From positions 164,826,709 through 164,890,708 of the forward strand of contig CM076997.1 in NCBI GenBank assembly GCA_039090855.1: DNA of 64,000 nt. The letters are read 5' to 3'. The translations under genes and the position numbers were made by a program. Below are positions 55,440 through 64,000 of this stretch, in pieces. How positions within the stretch are numbered: position 1 is the first letter of the stretch; every line of letters starts with the position of its first letter. The notes beneath the pieces are model-generated. The model ran no database searches. It was not told the origin of the DNA and saw only the letters and a program-made list of their open reading frames with translations. The DNA is from Macrothele yani. Taxonomy: Eukaryota > Arthropoda > Arachnida > Araneae > Macrothelidae.

Positions 55440-56790
55440 TCTATGAACCCAGTGTATATACTACATGGAGTGAGAATCTGATCCATTGAATATTGTTATG
55501 AACACTTCAATTCCTTATTTCCATTCCCACTTATTTTTAGAAATCACAGTTGACAGGACCTGTGTCTTTGTCTTTTGTAGGTAAGTTGATGTGAACTGAG
55601 GCATACGAAATGTGGCTCAGCATAATAATGAGTTTAAACATTCGATGCGTTTTTCTATTCCTAACCAGAACCGAAAATTTCCAAGAAAACTGGGTTATTC
55701 TTAAAAGAAAATGTTGTCTTAGCAGTGATATACTTATTGAGAGAAGCGAGGCTGAAGGCCGAGCGGAGCTCTCTTTACGAGACTCGAGACAATAAGTTGT
55801 TCCGGCATAGGTACGAAATGACACATCCGATCACCGTGATTTTTTGCTTGGGGATGGACATCTTTCATGGTCCGGTTTAGACGCCTTCCGATTCACGAAA
55901 TTCCGTATCACTGAGGAATTATATTCCAAAACCTTGCATCCTTAGGGGATTTTTTGGGTTTTGACGAAGGAGTCGTTCGTTACCTATCTCCTCCAAAGAT
56001 CTTCAGTCGATTGCGGTGACACTTACGACAGAGAAAGGGAAGGATATGGTGAGTGACATGGGGTTGGTATCGTGGGGATTGGTCGTGTCGTATAAAAATA
56101 ATGACAATTAAAAAAATAACCAATTTGAATAATAATTGAAAACATCCGCTCTCTATACGAGACTCGGGACAATTAGTTCTTAGGGCATAGCTACGACATG
56201 ACACATCCAATCACCGTGATTTTTGGCATGCAATTGGACATCGTGACTGACCATGGACGATGTCGAGCCTTCCGATTCCCGAAATTCTGTGTCATTGAGG
56301 AATTTCAATTAAAACTAGATGGCATTTTACTTGAACCGTGGTCACGAAAGTCGCTCACTAACATTAATTTTAAAAAATCGTTTGAATTGAAAAACGAAAG
56401 AATGGAAATACTCCGTCTGCTAGCTCAACATTTGTTTAATCTATAATAATAAAAGAAAGTTTGTGTATGTGTGTGTCTTTCGCGATACAATATGAAAAAC
56501 CTTTTGTTCCCGACCTGAGTGTGTCTTGTCTTTTCGCTTTGTTTACATGCAACCTGATCACAACCAAAGTTAAGGCGTGAAGGAAAGTAGTTCACGATAA
56601 ATTTTAGGCATTTCTTTATTTAGAATGTTTCGTACTTTCGTTCTGGAAGTCATAAATTTTACGCTTTCGGTTTTTAGAATAGACTTCTTAATGAGCTTAG
56701 ATTTTGCAATAGCTTCGCTCAAAATTTGCCAACTGTACCCTAATTATCGGTTGTCGTTGGCGGCTTGTCCTAGTTTTTAACAATGCTCTG
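55440..56790. other. Spacer containing a 163-bp direct duplication
   Basis: No gene recognised. See the separate duplication entry. The short open frame near 56198 lies inside the second duplicate. Confidence 0.4.
55768..56311. repeat. Direct duplication of about 163 bp
   Basis: 55768-55930 and 56149-56311 share long stretches such as acacatccaatcaccgtgat / acacatccgatcaccgtgat and gccttccgattcacgaaatt / gccttccgattcccgaaatt. The copies differ by perhaps 15% by eye and lie 381 bp apart. Origin unknown. Confidence 0.85.
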
Positions 56791-56794
56791 TATA

Positions 56795-56930
56795 CCAAAC
56801 AGAATTCATCGCTCTTTCCACGTTGATAAGTGAGTCACGGAAAAATTGTCATCGGCCGCCAGCGGGAATCGAACCCAGGGTCTTACAGTTACGCGCCGGA
56901 CATGCTACCACTGCACCACAGCCGCCACGA
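56795..56930 (-). mobile_element. tRNA-derived SINE, family S3, copy 1
   Basis: On the minus strand, A-box-like tggtgcagtggtagcatgtc and a B box seen as gggaatcgaaccc on the plus strand (56864-56876). The tail includes gtgactcacttatcaacgtg and agagcgatga. No A tail was seen. Confidence 0.75.
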
Positions 56931-57138
56931 ATTCTGCATACTCACACGTGAGTAACTGTCAAACTACACGGCAGGTTGATTCGCACAGTGCTGTGCATTC
57001 ACCAAAGATGGAAAGCAGCAATTGAACAAACAACTAGGAGGCGATTGAATAATTAATTCATACACTCGACGTGGACCATGAACACCAAACAGAAATAATC
57101 GTTCTTTCCATGTTAATACTTGTGAGTCTGGAGGATTC

Positions 57139-57275
57139 GAGGCCGGTGTGGTGCAGTGCTAGCATGTCCGGCGCGTAACTGGAAGACCTGCGTTCGATTC
57201 CTGGTGGCGGCCGATGAGAATGTTTCCGTGACTCACTTATCAACGTAGAAAGAGCGATGACTTCTGTTTGGTTTG
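57139..57275 (+). mobile_element. tRNA-derived SINE, family S3, copy 2
   Basis: Head gtggtgcagtgctagcatgt, B box gcgttcgattcct, tail gtgactcacttatcaacgta then gaaagagcgatgacttctg. It lies inverted to copy 1. Flanking attaattcatacactcga also occurs near 57050 and 57294. Confidence 0.75.
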
Positions 57276-57319
57276 CTTTTAAGCATTCCTTCATTAATTC
57301 ATACACTCGACTTGGATCA

Positions 57320-57402
57320 GGAACACCAAACAGAAGTCATCGCTCTTTCCGCGGTAATAAGTGAGTCACGGAAAAATTCTCATCGGCCGCCAACGGGAAT
57401 CA
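57320..57402 (-). mobile_element. tRNA-derived SINE, family S3, tail fragment
   Basis: The minus-strand tail (agagcgatgacttctg, gtgactcacttat) breaks off inside the B box (caacgggaatc on the plus strand). A second tail-only fragment lies at about 57085-57125. Confidence 0.7.
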
Positions 57403-57499
57403 TCTCTCCATTTTGGATGAATTCCCAGCACTGTGCGTGGCTCCATGAAGCAGCCAGCCATGTGGTTTGGTAGTTAATCACTTGTGAGTGTGGAGAATT

Positions 57500-57632
57500 C
57501 GAGGCCTCTGTGGTGCAGTGGTAGCATGTCCGGCGCGTAACTGAAAGACCCGGGTTTGATTTCCGGTGGCGACCGATGAGAACTTTTTCGTGACTCACTT
57601 ATCAAGGTGCAAAGAGCGATGACTCCTGTCTA
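57500..57632 (+). mobile_element. tRNA-derived SINE, family S3, copy 3
   Basis: Head ctgtggtgcagtggtagcat, altered B box gggtttgatttcc, tail gtgactcacttatcaaggtg then caaagagcgatgactcctg. Four or five S3 pieces in alternating orientation fill 56.8-57.65 kb. Confidence 0.75.
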
Positions 57633-58068
57633 AATACACGTTGAGTGTATGAATTAATGCTATTTATTTCAGTGTTGTAGTTGTATAGGCATTTCATTTC
57701 GCATTTGGATGGGCATAATCCATACAAGGAAAATACATTATTTCAACTTCATCGCATGGAATGAGAACAGCTTGATGCAGAAGTCACTTAAGATAAATTT
57801 ATATTATAGGAAGTATGACAACTCGAAAATACGATTTATATTTTTGCACTGAAATAGAAACACCGAATAACAATCAGGCACGTTCCACCCTCACTCGCGT
57901 ACAGAAATACACTGGTGTGGAAAAATTAAGCACGAAGAGGAGAAATTAGCATAACAGCGGAACGAGCATGCAGAACGGACCGAAACACCACTCAGGAGAT
58001 TAGACTAGGGTCTGGTACAGTATGGCATCCGCATATATGCAGAATGACGTAGGGGGTGGTCGGAAGGA

Positions 58069-58075
58069 TATAAAG
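58069..58075 (+). promoter_or_regulatory. Putative TATA box of Tc1-E copy 2
   Basis: tataaag within ggatataaagcac, about 94 bases before the ATG at 58169; conserved in copy 1. Assigned by motif and position only. Confidence 0.45.
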
Positions 58076-58168
58076 CACAAGGGCGGTCAACGCTCAGCAA
58101 TTCGGTAAAAGCTATTGCACGGTGTACATCGGTTTGAACGACGTCGAGTTGCTGCCACCATATATATG

Positions 58169-59208
58169 GCCAACAGGCAATCCAGTAGACTACATCTGGT
58201 TGACCTTACCCGAGGTCGCGTCATTGGAAAGTTGGAAGAAGGTCGAAGTGTGATTAGTGTGGTCGAGGAGTTCAGGGTCGCTCACTGCATCGTTTCACGA
58301 GCTTGGAGAGCATTTCAAACGACAGGAACAGCTGTCCGAGAGTTTAGCAGTGGTCGTTCACGAGCAACCACCGCGGCGGACGACCGGTATATTGTCCTAC
58401 AGGCGAGAAGTGACAGACGGCAGACAGCGGGAGACATCGCAAGGCACGTGCAACAGACCACTGGACATCCGTTATCGCGTTTTACCGTGGTCAGGAGGCT
58501 GCACAAAGGTGGTCTTTTGCACGACGACCAGTACGGTGTGTGTCATTAACGCTTGCTCATCAGAGACGGCGGTTTCTGTGGTGCCAGGAGCGCAAGAACT
58601 GGACACATCAGCAATGCGGTCGAGTTCTCTTTACGTGTGAGAGCCAATTTAATGTGACGAGCGATTCTGGACTATACACATCTGGAGAAGGCGGGGAACA
58701 CGCAATCACACCTCCAACATCATCGAAAGGGACAGATTTGGAGGTGGTGGAGTTCTTGTTTGGAGCGATATCATGCTTGGTAGCCCCTACAGACCTCCAC
58801 ATTTTCCAAGGAGGTTCAGTCATTAGTGTCCGCTATTGTACCGAGGTTAGCCTGCCGCACGTGCGTCTTTTTAGAGGTGCTCTGGGTCCTGAGTTCCTCT
58901 TCATGGACGACAACTCTACACCTCATCGTATAGTGGCTGCCGTAGAGCTGTTGGATAGTGAAGATATTGAACGCATGTATTGGCCCGCAAGGTCCCCGGA
59001 CCTGAATCCAATCGAACACGTGTCAGACCTTCTCAGGAGACGCTTGGCAGAACGTCATCAGCCGCCAGCAACGATTCCACAGCTGCGATTTGCACTACAA
59101 GAGGAATGGGCCGCGATGCCTCAACAGCTCCTTGACAACCTCGTCCTCAGCATGGACAGACGTTGTAAATCCTGCAACGCAGTAAGAGATGATCATATCC
59201 CCTACTAA
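58169..59208 (+). pseudogene. Tc1-like transposase (Tc1-E copy 2), frameshifted
   Basis: ATG 58169 starts MANRQSSRLHLVDLTRGRVI then GKLEEGRSVISVVEEFRVAH (first helix-turn-helix). FSSGRSRATT is the GRPR position with Pro changed to Ser. The second domain, AGDIARHVQQTTGHPLSRFT then VVRRLHKGGL, is intact. A frameshift near 58550 leads into the catalytic half: RRRFLWCQERKNWTHQQCGR, then FTCESQF, where the catalytic Asp is Cys. FMDDNSTPHRIV near 58902 (second Asp) and NPIEHVSD near 59005 (Glu) are kept. The stop after DDHIPY is at 59208. Upstream Met codons (58115) extend the frame, but copy comparison favours 58169. Only about two lesions separate it from an open frame, apart from the active site. 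Confidence 0.9.
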
Positions 59209-59458
59209 AGACTGGATTTTTCTTGACAGCCTCCTGTCACATGGACGTTTCTGTATTATGTCCAGTTGTGCTCGGAGCTAACTTTTCAATAAAGTGTATT
59301 TGTATCCTTTGGATTCCTGGTTTGGACGGTTTTCCTCACTTGTTCCATATTATTACATCTTGGGGATCTTATGGTATGATTTGAGTCGATGTGGAGCACT
59401 TCTGCACGACGTTACATTCGAAAAATCGTCTCGTCCTTAGTTTTTGCACGCCAGTGTA

Positions 59459-60245
59459 TTACCAATCTGTGATTCTGTAAATAGCTGGATGCAAACGATT
59501 CAAATGCGTAAAAGCATATATTGCATCAATAGATACTTTGAAAGAGATGATAGTCGCTAGGATGAAAGGTGCAGACGTTTTAGGAACGACAAACATTTCG
59601 GGAAATGCGAGAATACTGTATCGAGGATATACAATGAGTGGTGCACAAAGAGCAAAACAAGCAATCAGCGATATGTTTGGGGGGGGGGGGAGAAGGGTAA
59701 TTCGATATTCGAGTGCGACGGTGGCTGGATAGGATTGAACGAGGTAACAGACGAGCTCCATTGCGTAAAGTAACCGCACAGCACAACAGCGGTATCGAGG
59801 GAAACATTTCAACATACACAGCCCGCTGTACATCGGTACAGAAGGGCTATAACAGCAGACATCTCCTTCGTGTACCACACGCCTCTGCTAAAGACTCGTG
59901 AATTCTTCTGCAGTGACCATGGAAGCACCAAAACTCGATCCCAGAATACTGAAAATAGTTCATCTGCTTTGAAGAATCAAGTTTTCAGTTAATGCACACT
60001 GTCGACGGATCGATGGTCACCAGCTGACTAACCTTAAGTGAATATATTTCAAATACGTGGAGATAGTGTAAATATACAGTGCCATCGCTCTGTCCACGTA
60101 ATTTTTTAAACAACGATTAGCAAAAGCTGTAATTAAACAGCTTGCTTTGTTGAATGCCACTAAATGACGACACATCAGTTGCTGAGCTCATCAGTATGCA
60201 TTTGGGTACTAAGATGCTGACTGATAAGCCACGAGTAGCGCTGTG
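59459..60245. other. Spacer with a G12 run and an S3-like tail
   Basis: No gene recognised. A run of 12 G lies at 59679-59690. At about 60078-60125 the minus strand carries cgtggacagagcgatgg, the tail of the SINE at 60246 in inverted orientation. Confidence 0.4.
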
Positions 60246-60392
60246 AATTGTTGGCACCGTAGCGTAAAGCGAACGCACTCGGCTAGTTATCGAGAGATCT
60301 GGGGTTCGATCCCAGCGGTGTCGGATGAACAATTTTTCAGTTGCTATTCGTTGTTTATAAAATAACGTGGACAGAGCGATGACATCGGGAAT
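60246..60392 (+). mobile_element. tRNA-derived SINE with S3-like tail and a different head
   Basis: A-box-like ccgtagcgtaaagcg and B box ggggttcgatcccagcggtg at about 60301-60320, then tail gaacaatttttcagttgcta and aacgtggacagagcgatgac. The last part matches the S3 family tail (cgtggaaagagcgatgac), whereas the tRNA-like head differs. Confidence 0.7.
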
Positions 60393-61634
60393 TTACATTT
60401 ATTTATAGTATATTTGACTAACCTTAACTGTGAAAGCTGGTGGACGTGGTGTAATAGTCTGGGGTTTGTTTTCCTGGAGGACGTTATGGTCTTCAATATG
60501 TCTGGAAGAGTATGTAGTGATTTGGAGTGACAGTGACATACATAAAATAGAAGAAACAAATTGCCAGTAGTGCCAGAAAAATTAGTAGTAATGCTGAATT
60601 CCAGCAAAAAAGGAAAGAAAAAGGTAAAGTGAGGAAACTCTGAACGCGGGTAATTCGACGCTATTCTTAAGTGAGAAAGAAATGGAGAAGAACCTGTAGC
60701 CATCTTTGTGACAAGGTTACAAGAATCAAGGATAGGCTGGAAGTTTCTAAAAATTGGCGCGTGGAATTCACTTAGACCATAGCAGCCGAAGAAGGTGCAT
60801 GTTAGATTACGTCACGGGAAGGTGATAGGACGCGAAGAGCAGTGGATGCCACGGATCAGGGGTCAGAATGCAAACCTGTGATTGGTTGCGCGCTGTCCAG
60901 GGTTACAAAATAATGTTGAGGGACGCTAAGCAGGATATTTTAGCGGGACTCATGGGATAGCTTTCACTGGGACAAGAGTCCAGGTCAGCTCTCACGATGA
61001 TTTTTGAGACCTTAACATTTAGTCGCTCAGCTGCGGTTGAGTTGCCAGAGGAAGGGATTGCTACTAACTGCGGTTAGTTGATGATCTATTGAATTACAGA
61101 CTTAATAGGCTATGCGGTCTATAAATCTGGCGTAATAATATAAATATGGCGGAGGAATTCTTACACCCAGTTTTCATGTCCAACAATATTGATACTATCG
61201 TGTGCGGTATCAAATAAGTACGTTTAGATTACGAACAGTTGGAAACGGACTGTTACATAATGAATTTTGACTACCAGGACTGAGGACTCTGTGTGACTAT
61301 AAGGAACTCCAACAGCTGTGGACGACCTGGATTTTTCAAAAGGGACTGTGCAGATTCAAAACCTCAACAAGGTGAACCTCAATTTCGAGGATATTATCCA
61401 TCATCATTGTAAATAGTTCAGCAACTGTAACGCAATGTATATGGATTAAAATTGTTATGTGTATGAAGATGTCAGCTCTATGTCATCAATGCGTGATACT
61501 TTGCTATGCCTCTGAGGTGAGTGGAAAGTGAAAATAAGGGAGTCCAGACCCTCCAATCAATCTGGACTTATGGCAGTGAATAACTCAGGTAAAAATACAT
61601 TCAATACAAGGTAAAAATTGTACCAGAGTGCATA
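60393..61634. other. Spacer, 1.2 kb, no gene recognised
   Basis: More GC-balanced around 60780-61080 than the other spacers, but without an open frame or motif. I considered an LTR fragment and cannot support it. Confidence 0.35.
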
Positions 61635-61636
61635 TA

Positions 61637-62855
61637 CACTGAAGTGCCAGAAAAACTGGTACAGACGAGCAATTGTAAAATACATAGCAACGTCACCTAT
61701 GCGCGTACTCGGTTGCGTCCGCCAGTGCGTACATAAAACGATAGACATCCTTGCCAGCTGTCAGAGCTGTTTTCGGCATGAGAATGACAAGTAGTAACGA
61801 TTTAAGCGATTTTCAACGCGGTGTCCTAGTTGGCGCTTGTGCGATGGGCCATACTATTTTGGAGGTGTAAACGAAGTTCGGATTTTCGCGGACGACCATT
61901 GCAAGGGTGTATCGTGATTACAAGAATTCTGGTAAAACTTCCAACCTATGATACCAGTGTGGCCGTAAAAAGACATTGGGTGAACGGGACCATCGTCGGC
62001 TGTCAAAAATCGTTTTACACGATAGGCGTGCAACCCCTCGCAGGTATCATCGGGATGCAATGCTGCAACCTCAACAAGCATCAGCGTCCGGACTGTGCAT
62101 CGTACCCTGCACGATATGGGCTTTGGGAGCCGACGCCCAACTCGAGTCCCCTTGATGGGTGCACGACACAGAGCTATGCGCCTCGCTTGGGCACGGCAAC
62201 ACCGCCACTGGACACTTGATGACTGGAAACAAGTATCTTTGACTGACGAGTCGCGTTTCCAACTGTATCGGGCAGGTGGAAGGATTCGGGTGTGGCGCAA
62301 ACCCCATGAAGCCATGGATTCCGCCTGACAACAGGGAACTGTACCGGCTGGTGCGGAGTCCGTATTGGCATGGAGAGTGTTTAACTGTACTTCACTGTGA
62401 CCCCTTGTACGTCTACAAACGTCTGTGACCGGCCAACGCTATGTGAGCATCCTTTCTGACGAGGAAGACCCGTTCATGTCCTGCATTCGTGCTGATGGGT
62501 TGGGCCTGTTCCAACAGGACAATGCACCTCCACACAAGTGTCGAGACGCCACACTATCGTTAAAGGAGCATTCATCTGAGTTTCGGGTGTTGACATTTCC
62601 ACCCAAGTCCCCAAATCTGAACGTGATAGAACACATTTGGGATGCCATGCGACGCGCTATCGAACACAGGAATCCGAGACCTCGGAAAGCTCCCGAATTG
62701 TGGAACGCTCTGCAGGAAGTATGGTGTGCATTGCCTACTACATATTTCCAGAAGCTAGTGGAGTCCATGTCCCGTCGTATTTCTGCAGTCCTGCGCTCCC
62801 GTGGGGGACCAACCAAATATTAGACTGGTGTACCAATTTTTCTCGCACTTCAGTG
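61637..62855 (+). mobile_element. Tc1-like element Tc1-G
   Basis: The left end is cactgaagtgccagaaaaac then tggtac. The right end on the minus strand is cactgaagtgcgagaaaaat then tggtac, two or three differences in 26 bases. TA precedes the left end (61635-61636); the right flank is tg then ta, so the exact right border is uncertain by 2 bp. The length is about 1.22 kb. Confidence 0.9.
61778..62823 (+). pseudogene. Tc1-like transposase (Tc1-G), frameshifted but with all three catalytic residues
   Basis: ATG 61778 starts MRMTSSNDLSDFQRGVLVGA. An early stop follows LEV, then TKFGFSRTTIARVYRDYKNS completes the first helix-turn-helix. QCGRKKTLGERDHRRLSKIV is the linker, and the second domain continues to MHRTLHDMGFGSRRPTRVPL. 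The catalytic domain has RHWTLDDWKQVSLTDESRFQ near 62225-62260 (first Asp), LFQQDNAPPHKCRDATL near 62508-62560 (second Asp) and NVIEHIWDAMR near 62622 (Glu). It ends RSRGGPTKY with stop at 62823. About four frame changes or stops lie between. The family is DD34E. Confidence 0.9.
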
Positions 62856-63460
62856 TGTATAAGGTTAGTAGCCGACACACACAAAATATTACAAGTGGTG
62901 ACTACGAAGTTACACAACAGAGTATTCGGAAATCATGAGGTATGTTAACGTGTATCTGTGGACCAGGTACACCGATACATGTGTGTAGTGTTTTCTTGCT
63001 GCAGCATAATGCTCTATGCCACCAGACCCGACTTCTTATACAGTAGTCAGGAGCATGGCAATGACTTTATAAATTTAAAATGGCACTTATAGTCCCCAGA
63101 TTATGACCCAATTCAAAACTGTGAGATTATATATAAATCCCCAAAGTTTGCTGGAGAAAGATTTGTAACCAAGATCCTTTTCCAGCAAACTTTGGGGATT
63201 CGATAAATTATTTTGCATCCGTTGGGCTGAACGTACCTGTAGAACGACGTTCGCACCTATTTGAGTTCATATCACATTGCCTCGAGACTGTTTTACAGCC
63301 ACGGGCATCCCAACACGCTAATAGGCACGTGTTCTTGATAATTTGCTACTTCAGTGCACATGGTGATTGAATTCCGCATCCATCGAAATTCAGCTAATTT
63401 ATTGAAATGCGTTTAAAAACTATCTGCTTGAAGAATGAGCATTACCATAGAAATCAACAT
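62856..63460. other. Spacer containing a strong hairpin
   Basis: No gene recognised apart from the inverted repeat at 63136-63200. Confidence 0.4.
63136..63200. other. 65-nt hairpin with near-perfect 27-bp arms
   Basis: 63136-63162 pairs with 63174-63200. The outer 20 bases (aatccccaaagtttgctgga) pair perfectly; the inner 7 include one G-T and one A-C position. The loop is about 11 nt. Dimensions resemble a microRNA precursor stem but could also be a cruciform or the centre of a small foldback element. Strand and expression are unknown. Confidence 0.6.
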
Positions 63461-63540
63461 ACACAGTCGAGTCACATTATTGTGACAACCTCCTACTTTT
63501 GACGTCAATAGCGCGTAGCTAATGAAAGAAGGCACTTGTC

Positions 63541-63771
63541 TGGCCGCCCCGGTGGCGCAGTGGTCTAAGGCGTTGGCCTCTGATCATTCGTCCGTAAGGG
63601 GTCCGGGTTCGAATCCCGGTCAGGCATGGGTGTTGTGTTTGTCTTACGGCACTGGCTCTCTCCCTTACCTGGAACCAGTGACCCTAAATTAGGGACGGGC
63701 GACTGCTTATAGCCCATTGAGTTGCTCACGGTGGTCGTTAAACCTCCAATCAAAAAAAAAAAAAAAAAAAA
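63541..63771 (+). mobile_element. tRNA-derived SINE, family S1, inside Tc1-A copy 3
   Basis: Full-length copy (ccgccccggtggcgcagtgg, B box gggttcgaatcccgg, tail of about 22 A) with a perfect 12-bp target duplication, aaggcacttgtc, at 63529-63540 and 63772-63783. It sits in the 5' leader of Tc1-A, a different site from the SINE in copy 1. Confidence 0.95.
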
Positions 63772-63850
63772 AAGGCACTTGTCGTGAGCTGGCTTGGGGG
63801 TATATAAGGTATGCTGTAGGCATTTTGAAAACATATCACTCGTTGCTGTC

Positions 63851-64000
63851 ATGGATAAAGGGGCGATTTATCAGATTTACAAAAAGGGATGATTTTCGGC
63901 TTTCGAGACAAGGGTGGCAGTATTTCTGAAACAGCGGAGTTTGTGAACTGTTCGCGTGCTGCGGTGGTAAAAGTGTATCGTGATTGGAGAAATGTCACTT
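63851..64000 (+). pseudogene. Tc1-A copy 3 transposase, N-terminal part
   Basis: ATG 63851 begins MDKGAIYQIYKKG, a frameshifted version of the copy 1 start (MDKRSDISDLQKG). A small deletion after the first codons shifts the frame. Later nucleotides still follow copy 1 (tttgtgaactgttcgcgtgc, gtgtatcgtgattggagaaa). It is cut by the window edge. Confidence 0.8.

Larger units (their letters stand above)
57910..59456 (+). mobile_element. Tc1-like element, family Tc1-E, copy 2
   Basis: The left end is cactggtgtggaaaaattaa. The right end on the minus strand is cactggcgtgcaaaaactaa. TA lies outside both ends (57908-57909 and 59457-59458). It is 1547 bp, three bases shorter than copy 1, and opposite in orientation. 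Confidence 0.93.
63462..64000 (+). mobile_element. Tc1-A copy 3, running off the right edge
   Basis: The left end cacagtcgagtcacattatt after TA (63460-63461), followed by cttttgacgtcaatagcg, matches copy 1. It is interrupted by an S1 SINE at 63541-63771, then continues with gtgagctggcttgggggtat and the TATA motif at 63801-63808. The right part lies beyond the window. Confidence 0.9.

Noticed and set aside
59679..59690. Run of 12 G as a regulatory G-quadruplex
   Set aside because: A single homopolymer tract without spaced G-runs; more likely slippage or a sequencing-sensitive site.
60393..61634. LTR-retrotransposon fragment
   Set aside because: No TG...CA ends, primer-binding site, polypurine tract or gag/pol motif found.

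Overview
The window looks like repeat-dense nuclear DNA from an animal, most likely an insect. The evidence is AT-rich spacer, fossil Tc1/mariner transposons, non-LTR retrotransposons of RTE, Tx1/L1-like and Jockey-like type, several tRNA-derived SINE families, and long tandem arrays. I recognise no host protein-coding gene and no bacterial or organellar feature. A large-genome polyneopteran (cockroach, termite or stick-insect type) would fit, but that is a guess from repeat style.

Layout. 1-6.4 kb: two closely similar RTE retrotransposons in direct orientation; the second is bounded by a 12-bp target-site duplication. 6.7-12.1 kb: a mariner fossil, a Tc1 element (Tc1-A) carrying a nested SINE, and a second SINE. 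12.2-20.4 kb: a degenerate array split by a 4.3-kb Tx1/L1-like LINE, then two opposed mariner-like (DDE_3) transposase fossils. 21.6-29.3 kb: Tc1 wreckage in which one Tc1 element sits inside another, with two minisatellites (79-bp and 24-bp units) that appear to have grown out of Tc1 transposase coding sequence. 29.7-37.2 kb: two further tandem-repeat domains, each invaded by mariner-like elements or SINEs. 37.2-40.8 kb: a SINE, spacer and a Jockey-like LINE fossil. 40.8-52.3 kb: Tc1-E copy 1, an 81-bp satellite split by a mariner, further mariner fossils and an internally deleted mariner. 52.3-64 kb: spacer, Tc1-F, a SINE-S3 cluster, Tc1-E copy 2, Tc1-G and a third Tc1-A copy running off the right edge.

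How the parts relate. Nothing here forms a host pathway. The region records successive insertions, and target-site duplications give a partial order: satellite or older transposon first, then mariner, Tc1 or LINE, then SINE. Every transposase I examined carries stops, frameshifts, deletions or lost catalytic residues, so none looks autonomous. The RTE family looks youngest: copy 1 has one stop near its end and copy 2 three single-base deletions.

Most notable is a recurrent pattern of tandem amplification inside transposase genes. Two cases are large (about 23 x 79 bp and about 21 x 24 bp, in different Tc1 genes, both between the DNA-binding and catalytic parts). Two are small (32 bp x 2.25 in a third Tc1, and a short duplication in a mariner). 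I read this as satellite birth from transposon coding DNA. All homology statements rest on motif recognition by eye; no database search was run.
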